Below, one piece after another: positions 15,201 to 21,098 of a stretch of 24,337 bases of DNA. The notes below the pieces were generated by a model, which saw only the letters and a program-made list of their open reading frames with translations, was not told the DNA's origin and made no database searches. The position numbers and the translations under genes are program-made. Source of the stretch: Candidatus Brocadiia bacterium (GTDB taxonomy: Bacteria; Planctomycetota; MHYJ01; WSZJ01); NCBI GenBank assembly GCA_013360825.1, contig JABWAY010000058.1, positions 1 to 24,337 of the forward strand, in the 5' to 3' direction. The first letter of the stretch is position 1. Each line of letters begins with the position of its first letter.

Positions 15201-18200
15201 GGGCCGGTGGCGACCAGAATCCGCGTGGGACCCCGTCCCTCGAGCTTGAGATCCGTCTTCGCGCTGAACGCTCCGCCGGTGGCCGCAATCGTGCTCGGGC
15301 CCTCGGAACGCAGCGTGCAGGTCAGGGCGTGCGTGACCCCCTCGACCGTCACCGTCGCGGCCGCGGCCGCCTTCCAGGGAAGGACATGCTCGAGGACGCT
15401 CCGCGCGGGCACTTTGACCTTCGTTTCGGCACCGTCGAGCGTCACGGCGACCTCCACCTCGGCCCCGGAGACGTTCGTGAGGAAGACCACGGCGTGCGTC
15501 GCCTCGCCCTCCATCGCCGTCGCGGGAAGACGGGCCTCCGAAAGCACGGCCCCTCTCACCTTCACGACCGCCTCGCCGCGCCCGATCGCGTTCTGGCCGT
15601 CGATCGACCACGCGACAAGTTCCAGGTCTTCCTTCCGCGCGGGCGCCTTGAAGGTGAATGTCGCCTTGCCCGAAGCGTCGGCCTCGGCCTTCGCGTAAAC
15701 CGCCGGGACACGCTGCGCCCACCTCAGGGCCGCCTGGCTCCCGCCGCCGCGCGCCACCAGGTTCCTCTTTCCACCCAGGCGGCCGCCGTACTGCCCGCCT
15801 CCGCCGCCCTGCGCCCAGCCATCCTCCGCTTCGCTCCGGTTCCGGTCGTCCGCGCTTTCCTTGTCGCCCTTGAGCCGCTCCAGCTTCTTCTCCATCATCA
15901 CGCGCGGCGCCGCGTTGGTCTGCAGCTCCTCGAGCCTCGCCAGCGCGCCCAGCAGCTGTTCGTCGACCTGCTGCGTCCCCCAGGCGTAGGTCGTCCCGAC
16001 GCTCGAGTCGGACCGGAAATGCCCCCCTGCGGGGCGCCCCGGACGGAACGCGTCCTCGTCGACCCCCTCCCAGATCTCCGGCGCCGCCAGAAGCCAGACC
16101 TCGCTCCCCGGCTTCGCCGTCACCGACACCGTCACGTCCGCGCCGGGCTTCACTTCCTTCTGCGCCGGCTCGACCTTGACCTCGGGGCGCTTCAGCGCGA
16201 ACTCCCGGACATCGACATGGAACGCGTCGCCCTGCGTCATCATCACCGACACCGTAAAGGTCCCGTTTCCAGAGGGAGGAGCGGCCAGCTTCACCGTCGT
16301 CTTGCCCTTCACCACCTTCACCGGCACCACCTGCTCGACCTTCTCCCCCTCCACCGTCACGAACGCCTGCCCCCCGTCCACGCGCGAAACGATCGTGAAT
16401 TCCATCGGCTGCCCGGGTTCGAACTCGTCCGCCGCGCTCGCCAGGCGGAGCTTCCGCTCGTCCGAGTCGTCCACCACCTGCACGGCGGTCTGAAGACTCG
16501 CGGGAATGCCGTCCGCGTCGCGCATCTGAATCCTCGCCGTGTGGATTCCGGCCTGGTTGGCCGTGAAGGCAAACGTGCCCTTCCCCAGCGCGTCCGTGGT
16601 CACCGTCCCGTTGGCGACCGCCGTCGGTTGCCCGGCCGCATCGCTCCGGATCACGGTCCACGTGAACGTCCCCGCGACGGGCTTGTCGTCCGCCGACTTC
16701 GCCGTGAACACAAGCGTCTTCTGCTCGCCCGCGAGGACCGGCTCGGTCACCCGGCTCTCCGCCTCGAGACTCAGCACCGGCGCCCGCTGGAGAATCGGCA
16801 CCACGATCGCGTCTTCCACCCCGTCCGCGCGGACGCGGACGACCGCGACGCCGTCGCGGAACCAGCGCTCCGTCTCCGTGAACGCGATCGTGAACCGCCC
16901 CCCGGCGTCGGTCATGACGTCGCGCCAGTCGACGTCGCTCCCGGCCAGGATCCGGACGCGGCGGTTCGGAAGCGGCCGCCCCCACGCGTCGCGCAGCACG
17001 GTGACGATCTCGAACTCGTCTCCCGTGAATCGGGGGGTGTCGTCGAGAAGCGGGTCGAACCGGAGGAACCTCTGTTCCGGCCCGAACAGCGTGAAGGCAC
17101 GTTCCGAGATCAGCGTCTCGACCGGTTTCGACGCTTCGTAGATCTTCAGCGTGAAGCCGTTCGCGATTCCTTTCGGGAGCCGCAGCGACGCCAGGGCCGT
17201 CCCGAACCGGGAGACCGTCACCGGCTGGTCGTGGAACTCGATGCCCTGCGCGCTGAACGCGGCCAGGCGGTAGGTCTTGTCCTTCGGCGGAACATACGCG
17301 TTCCCGCTGACGTCCCGGACCACCATCCGCACGCCGACCTCGTCCCCGGCCGCATACCGCACGCGGTCCGTCACGAACTGCACGTTCGGTTTCCGCTCCG
17401 GCGCCGGCGGCAGGGCGGAGACGTCCACATCCTTGAACGCGAGGTGCGCCCCTGACTCCGCCAGGAACGCCAGCCGCCCGGCCTTCGTCTCCGCCGTCCA
17501 CCCCTTGAGGTGCTTCCCGTCCGCCGCCGTCCGCACGGTCGCATTCTCGACGACCTCCCCCGTCCGCATGTTCTGGACCAGAACCGTCGCCCCCTGCCGG
17601 CCCGCGCGCGCGATCATCGCCAGGTCGCTCACGACCACGACCGTCTTCGACTCCAGGGCGCCGGCCGAAGCGGCGATCACGTACGCCCCGGGGTCCTTTT
17701 TCGGCAGCTCCAGGTCGATCGTGAACTCCTTGAAGCGCTGGTAGTCCTTGACCGGGACTTCCCATTCCCTGTCGGGCGCGATCACGCTGACCTCGAGCGC
17801 CTCCAGGCCGGAGGTCGAGGCCTTCTTCTCGAAGTAGTCCTTCAGGTCAAGCGTCCACATCCGGACTTTCACCGTCTCGACGTTCCGGACGGTCATCTTC
17901 ACGACCGGGGTCTCCGCCCCCGTGAAGACCTTTTCGCTCTTCAGCGCCAGTGCATTCCCCTGGAGGATGCGCAGATGCTCGCGCGCCGCCGCGACCCACG
18001 CCCCGGCCACCTTCTGCAGTTCCTTGATCGCGGTCTCGAAGTCCCCGAGCTCCGCGGCCATGACCTTGGCGGCTTCAAACCGCGCCTGGTGCCCCTCGTT
18101 GTGCCCCGGGTACTTGGACGCGCAGCGCATCCAGGCCTCCGACGCCTCCTTCCACTTCTTCTCCTCGCGGAAACTCTCCCCGATCCGGAACGTCATCTGC

Positions 18201-19462
18201 GCCGCGCGGTGGTCGGTGGGATGGAGCGTCGTGAACTCGGTCGCGGCGGTGCGGGCCCCGGCCCAGTCCTTGCGCAGGAACGCGCGCTGGACCGCCTCGA
18301 ACCGCACGTCGGCGATCGACTGCCGGACCTCGGTCCAGCGCGGGCTGTCGGGGAATCTCCGCAGGAAATCCTCGAAGGTCGCGATCGCACGGGCGTCCTC
18401 GAGCTCGGAACGCCAGAGCCAGGCGACGCGGAGGAGCGCCTCCGGCGCCCGCTCGTCCTTCGGGAACGCGTCCACGAACCCCTGCAGTTCCCTCTGCGCG
18501 TCCTGCCGGAGCTCGGGGTACTGCGCCAGCGCGACCCCTGCCAGGATCCCGGCCTTCGGCCCCCACTCGGTCGCGGCGAAGTCCTTCGCGCAGCGGCGCA
18601 GCAGCGGCAGCGCCCGACGGAGTTCCTCGAGCCCCCCCGAGTGCCCCTGGACGTCCACGTGCAGGAGAGCGGCGCTGTACAGCGCCTCGCCCGCCAGCTT
18701 CGAAGCCGGCATCTCGCCCGCAATCCGGAGCCAGGACGCCTTCGCGTCATACCACCGCCCGGTGTCCCGGTGCGCCACCCCGGCCGCGAACAGCACATCG
18801 TCCAGCCTCGCGGACTTCGGGTACTTCTCCTGGAATTCCGTGCAGGACTTGAGGAGCGCGGCGCGGTCCATCCCGCCCTTCTGCTCGCAGACGATCACGT
18901 CCGCCCGCACTCCTTCTTCATCAGTCCCGAGCGCCTCCAGCTCCACGGCCTTCACGAGGAGATTCCGCGCCGCCTGGTAGTTCGCCACGAAAGTCGGGTC
19001 CTTCGGATCCTTCGCGACCAGGAACTCGCGCCCGGCGTCGACATAGACCATCGCGATCTTCTTCCGGCGGGCGCCGGCCGTGAGGTCCGCCACCTGCGCG
19101 TCGTACAGCTTCGCCGCCAGCCCGAACTCCTTCTTCGCCGCGAGGACGTCTCCCTTCCGGAAGATGGCCTTCATCCGCAGCGGACTGGCCGCATGCTCCG
19201 CGACCAGCTTGTCGAGCGTGGCGATCGCCGCGTCGTGCTTCCCCGCGTTCTGCTGCGCGGTCGCGATCATCGCCAGGATCTCGTCCTGCCCCTCCTTCGC
19301 GGTCGCCATCGCCTGGTACAGCAGCTTCTCCGCCTTCTCCCACTCCCGGTCCTTCAGGGCCGCTTCGCCGAGCCGGCGGGCCTCGTTCGGCGGGGGATCG
19401 GCGTGGACGAGGCAGAAGAGGGACGCGAGGGCGATCGGGGTGACGATGCGGCTGAACTTCAT
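12257..19462 (-). CDS. Giant exported TPR and alpha-2-macroglobulin-like protein
   Basis: 2401 residues from ATG 19462, which has AGGAGG six bases upstream and begins a signal peptide (MKFSRIVTPIALASLFCLVHA); an in-frame upstream extension lacks these. Order: TPR-type helical repeats (~25-505); MG-like beta domains (~510-1160) including TDRVRYAAGDEVGVRMVV and RFTGDEFEIVTVLRDAWG; a bait-like region with a Gly-rich stretch (~1205-1240); an A2M-type domain (~1245-1400, DLELVAWSIDGQNAIG); a helical TED-like domain (~1400-1700); a receptor-binding-like beta domain (~1725-1800); more TPRs (~1825-2155); a second MG-like unit (~2170-2345); and a charged helical tail. The thioester CxEQ motif is absent, so covalent trapping of proteases is unlikely. 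Bacterial macroglobulins act in the envelope, often with PBP1C; no pbpC gene is nearby. It is probably periplasmic or surface-exposed. Confidence 0.9.
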   Translation of the reverse strand: MKFSRIVTPIALASLFCLVHADPPPNEARRLGEAALKDREWEKAEKLLYQAMATAKEGQDEILAMIATAQQNAGKHDAAIATLDKLVAEHAASPLRMKAIFRKGDVLAAKKEFGLAAKLYDAQVADLTAGARRKKIAMVYVDAGREFLVAKDPKDPTFVANYQAARNLLVKAVELEALGTDEEGVRADVIVCEQKGGMDRAALLKSCTEFQEKYPKSARLDDVLFAAGVAHRDTGRWYDAKASWLRIAGEMPASKLAGEALYSAALLHVDVQGHSGGLEELRRALPLLRRCAKDFAATEWGPKAGILAGVALAQYPELRQDAQRELQGFVDAFPKDERAPEALLRVAWLWRSELEDARAIATFEDFLRRFPDSPRWTEVRQSIADVRFEAVQRAFLRKDWAGARTAATEFTTLHPTDHRAAQMTFRIGESFREEKKWKEASEAWMRCASKYPGHNEGHQARFEAAKVMAAELGDFETAIKELQKVAGAWVAAAREHLRILQGNALALKSEKVFTGAETPVVKMTVRNVETVKVRMWTLDLKDYFEKKASTSGLEALEVSVIAPDREWEVPVKDYQRFKEFTIDLELPKKDPGAYVIAASAGALESKTVVVVSDLAMIARAGRQGATVLVQNMRTGEVVENATVRTAADGKHLKGWTAETKAGRLAFLAESGAHLAFKDVDVSALPPAPERKPNVQFVTDRVRYAAGDEVGVRMVVRDVSGNAYVPPKDKTYRLAAFSAQGIEFHDQPVTVSRFGTALASLRLPKGIANGFTLKIYEASKPVETLISERAFTLFGPEQRFLRFDPLLDDTPRFTGDEFEIVTVLRDAWGRPLPNRRVRILAGSDVDWRDVMTDAGGRFTIAFTETERWFRDGVAVVRVRADGVEDAIVVPILQRAPVLSLEAESRVTEPVLAGEQKTLVFTAKSADDKPVAGTFTWTVIRSDAAGQPTAVANGTVTTDALGKGTFAFTANQAGIHTARIQMRDADGIPASLQTAVQVVDDSDERKLRLASAADEFEPGQPMEFTIVSRVDGGQAFVTVEGEKVEQVVPVKVVKGKTTVKLAAPPSGNGTFTVSVMMTQGDAFHVDVREFALKRPEVKVEPAQKEVKPGADVTVSVTAKPGSEVWLLAAPEIWEGVDEDAFRPGRPAGGHFRSDSSVGTTYAWGTQQVDEQLLGALARLEELQTNAAPRVMMEKKLERLKGDKESADDRNRSEAEDGWAQGGGGGQYGGRLGGKRNLVARGGGSQAALRWAQRVPAVYAKAEADASGKATFTFKAPARKEDLELVAWSIDGQNAIGRGEAVVKVRGAVLSEARLPATAMEGEATHAVVFLTNVSGAEVEVAVTLDGAETKVKVPARSVLEHVLPWKAAAAATVTVEGVTHALTCTLRSEGPSTIAATGGAFSAKTDLKLEGRGPTRILVATGPAAFLDSLAEGSNPLTPASDAAARLLAKIARHRFEKTDATRDAVREFAMLRAQGLADAASEDIAGHVLLYLAAAEAEATEFEIKADPSVLRKRFAQSVSDDSKALILFALARGGDADYGFVFRLLRGAEALSPRAQAALALALKAAKKDDEAKAAVDLLVKAARDDHWDAGSVNQPDSANTGFVATAMAAFALAEIDPGNALLPKARTWLLARRPATAFERAMLALALQSTPDRSAVTSVTVDGQEVKGFGEVTATAGAISPQGTGTYYALAWRETGTAPEPAVKVTAVRTALWPTLITEGRVTPAVNAAVKEPVENPSMAKVAAGEAFLVKYELTVAGPNTQYSVFELPPATGLRIDPSALRILIPPQTEAERKVTVHVQAYADAPGTYADIAVLAAGAPYREGWQMTHGERASAGAILFELKKWKECRDLLAPLFDKGTLHDSAAATAARELAYSAIELGENPIVVRFFEILKEKAPGTVVPFDKVRALARAYAAVNEHERAMQVSSGACDAYFLQEAQLAGALEDLGRIKDAVAWMTVFLNEYPDTPLNREMLFGFGQRLYSRATSGKEPVERNDKSLKRAELLAGSAEAFERVLAWYPANDENDRVMLSLCSAYLESGKHDLADASARAAASRYPKSRYLDTFDYTQAFSLFAQRKFAESLTLCDRLETHDYGPKANPGPGVIRTQAVLMKAQIFHAKGELDKAIENYKKVREKSSDAERSIAFLEREALALPDVTVAPLAKAAELELEYAGVAEAQVKAYKVDLTMLSLRRKNIVDASSVEVAGIKPVFEKTVKLDHPNARRREKQTFTLDLKEPGAYLVGVKAGDFFASGIILRSNLTMGVQEEATGTVRVNISDVAAGGFAEGVKVTIFGTDESKIASDKTDLRGIWETPGVRGLAVVVAEKDGHYAMYRGQTMLGAIEQTRQRPAADAAKNLQEQQKEMLDGELRKANDALEDSYGRNVRKQQQGVEVERMKK

Positions 19463-19494
19463 GGCGGGCCTCCTGGGAGACAGTTTGGGCGTGG

Positions 19495-19500
19495 ACTCTA
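19495..19500 (-). promoter_or_regulatory. Candidate -10 box (TAGAGT) for the macroglobulin-like gene
   Basis: On the minus strand TTAGAGTCC lies 32 nt before ATG 19462, leaving a leader with a strong AGGAGG. The box resembles the TTAGAATCCC element of the EEP gene. No clear -35 hexamer is visible. Confidence 0.4.
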
Positions 19501-19522
19501 AGACGCACGGCGGCCGGGGAAG

Positions 19523-19549
19523 GTTCACCGGGAAATCGGATCGGTGAAC
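19523..19549. promoter_or_regulatory. Operator-like inverted repeat upstream of the macroglobulin-like gene
   Basis: GTTCACCG (19523-19530) and CGGTGAAC (19542-19549) are a perfect 8-bp inverted repeat with an 11-bp spacer. The half-site centres are 19 bp apart, close to two helical turns, as suits a dimeric regulator. It lies 22 bp upstream of the candidate -10 box, at the edge of the -35 position. The bound regulator is unknown. The 12-mer TCGGTGAACATC here (19541-19552) also occurs in the dispersed repeat (4149-4160). Confidence 0.45.
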
Positions 19550-19903
19550 ATCCGCCGAACTTGATACAGGGCAGGACGGGAAGGATACATGTGGAAGGGT
19601 GGATCAGGCAGGGTGGATGCGGTCGACGATCCAGGAAGCAAACCGGGGGCCGGGTGAGACAATCGCGGACCTGCTGGTGCCGGAGCCTTCCCTGAACGTT
19701 TCTGACCGCCTCCCTGTCGCCGTCTCCTGCGATTCCGCAATGCCCACCCCGCCCGATCCGGACTCGGCAGCCGGGTTCGTGGCCAGCCTGGAGGCCGCCC
19801 AGGGCCCGGAAGCCGCCCGGACCCGGCCTGTGACGTCACGGGGTTCACCCGTACGCGGCGCCGTACCCGCCGGGGCTCACCCCGGCCGGACGGAGACCCG
19901 CCG
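19550..19903. other. Non-coding stretch without a recognisable gene
   Basis: About 350 bp between the macroglobulin-like promoter region and repeat copy B. Open frames exist on both strands, but their products are Pro/Arg-rich with no recognisable motif, no good ribosome-binding site, and run on into the repeat or the neighbouring gene's antisense. The only local structure noted is the perfect palindrome GTGACGTCAC (19830-19839). It could be the remains of a lost gene or of a longer mobile element ending at the repeat. Confidence 0.5.
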
Positions 19904-20055
19904 CTCAGCAACTCCACGATGCTCCTGTGCGATCCATCCTCGCGTCTTTCAACGTCCTGCGGCGTCGTCGATCCTCATCGATGTTCACCGACATCGATTC
20001 CGGTCTCCTCCTTGCAGGCCGTCGAAAACCACAATTTCATCGTGGAGCTGCTCAG
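19904..20055 (-). repeat. Structured dispersed repeat, copy B (152 bp)
   Basis: Read on the minus strand this has the same design as copy A. The 18-bp outer arms (20038-20055 with 19904-19921) have one G/G mismatch and one G-U-type pair. A TTGTG/CACAG inner stem follows, and the ATCGATGT/ACATCGAT hairpin is at 19977-19998. The 61-bp core (19969-20029) is identical to copy A. It carries 39 extra bases bounded by CGATCC copies (19930-19935, 19969-19974) and lacks A's 16-bp insertion. At outer-stem position 6 the pair is C-G where copy A has T-A, a compensatory change. It begins 35 bp past the stop of the M50B-like gene on the same strand. Confidence 0.9.
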
Positions 20056-20090
20056 GGGAAGAGCAGACGGCGGGGACGCGCGGTGCGCGG

Positions 20091-21005
20091 TCAGTTCGCA
20101 CTTTCGCGTCCACGCTCCCGGAGCCACCTCATGCCGAGTGCGGCCGGCAGACAGAGGACACACGCGAGCAGCACGACCTTGAGGACAACCTGTGGCGGCA
20201 CGTTCAGAATGTCCCGGACCAGTTCAAGGTCATTGGTCAGACCAGCCGCAAGCCCCGACTCGTAGATCACCGCAGCGTCCCACGCCGCCCTGTCGCGCAG
20301 CATCAGGATCGCCTCCCCTCCCCTGTTCATCAGCATCCACCATCCCCAGAGGGCATACAGGGGGCGCTCGATCGGCCGGACGGTGTGGGGATCCGAGGCC
20401 CTGTAGAAACAGAGCCCGGCGCCGGCGATCTCAAACAGAACGCCGCCGCCGATGACGAACAGCTCATGGGCGCTCGTGAAGGCAAGGAGTGCATGAACAC
20501 CTCCGCCGGCGACCGCCGCGATCAGGAGGGGACGGCGGTCGCGGAGCCGGGAGGCGAGCCAGGCCCAGGCGATGAGCCACGCGCCCACCAGACTCACCTG
20601 CTGGTCCCACCAGCGGGTGACGCCTCCCCCGCCGGGTGAGACGGCGGGGATCGATGGCATTCCCATCAGCCACGCGCATGCGCAGTGGCCGATCTCGTGG
20701 ACCAGAGTGGTGAGAAAGTTGAATACGAATCCCGGCAGAAAAAGCGCCTTCCCCACCGGCACGGCAATCAGTCCGATCGCGAATGCCGCCGCCGGGTGCG
20801 ACAGCAGAACGCGCCATCGCGGGACCGGCGGATGGCGGACAGGCGGGCGATGCGCCGGAGGGACCCGCGCCCCGGAGAGTTTCGCATCCGGCGGGTCGAT
20901 CTCGAGGAACTCTGCCCCGGTCCGGGCCCCGCGCGCGGCGCCACAGCGGGGGCAGACCTCACCCCCCCCGCTGCTCGTTCCACCGCACGTCCCGCAGATC
21001 CCCAT
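20091..21005 (-). CDS. Zinc-ribbon membrane metalloprotease, M50B-like
   Basis: 304 residues. The N-terminus is a zinc ribbon (Cys4, Cys7, Cys18, Cys21: CGTC and CPRC), then a basic Pro-rich linker. Hydrophobic segments follow. The first pair flanks the metalloprotease motif HEIGH (His103, Glu104, His107), itself followed by SPGGGGVTRW, as in M50B-like (PF13398-type) peptidases. About six membrane segments are likely. The classical M50 C-terminal LDG motif is not obvious, so the third zinc ligand is uncertain. The predicted role is intramembrane or membrane-adjacent proteolysis, with substrate unknown. GGGAG lies 7 nt before ATG 21005. It is divergent from the cyclase gene (93-bp gap) and ends just before repeat copy B. 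Confidence 0.82.
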   Translation of the reverse strand: MGICGTCGGTSSGGGEVCPRCGAARGARTGAEFLEIDPPDAKLSGARVPPAHRPPVRHPPVPRWRVLLSHPAAAFAIGLIAVPVGKALFLPGFVFNFLTTLVHEIGHCACAWLMGMPSIPAVSPGGGGVTRWWDQQVSLVGAWLIAWAWLASRLRDRRPLLIAAVAGGGVHALLAFTSAHELFVIGGGVLFEIAGAGLCFYRASDPHTVRPIERPLYALWGWWMLMNRGGEAILMLRDRAAWDAAVIYESGLAAGLTNDLELVRDILNVPPQVVLKVVLLACVLCLPAALGMRWLRERGRESAN

Positions 21006-21084
21006 CGGCGTCTCCCGGAAACCGCGCCGAGTGTCCCCGTAATCGCCGCCGGGGGAAACACCGATCCGCCGTTCCCGGTCGTGT

Positions 21085-21090
21085 CATAAT
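21085..21090 (+). promoter_or_regulatory. Candidate -10 box (CATAAT), leaderless start for the cyclase gene
   Basis: CATAAT lies exactly 8 nt before ATG 21099, with CCGGCCCC between and no Shine-Dalgarno. This is the same hexamer-to-start distance as in the EEP gene. Transcription probably starts at or next to the ATG. Confidence 0.45.
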
Positions 21091-21098
21091 CCGGCCCC

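Noticed and set aside
12467..17455. 1662-codon open frame on the plus strand opposite the macroglobulin-like gene
   Set aside because: Its product is Arg/His/Leu-rich with no domain motifs, as expected for the antisense of a GC-rich gene. The minus-strand frame has a signal peptide, an AGGAGG site and recognisable domains.
13911..17765. 1284-codon open frame on the minus strand, out of frame with the macroglobulin-like gene
   Set aside because: Gly/Arg/Ala-rich low-complexity product. It is a frame shadow of the real gene.
19830..19839. Palindrome GTGACGTCAC
   Set aside because: A single 10-bp palindrome of this kind is expected by chance in GC-rich DNA, and it has no nearby start codon to regulate.
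19975..20040. Short peptide frame starting at the ATG in the arm of repeat copy B (MKLWFSTACKEETG...)
   Set aside because: The 16-bp insertion in copy A breaks the frame while the DNA core stays identical, so conservation is not for coding.
19599..20639. Open frame on the plus strand across the gap, repeat copy B and the M50B-like gene
   Set aside because: It runs through the repeat and antisense to the M50B-like gene. Its first part shows no recognisable domain and no ribosome-binding site.
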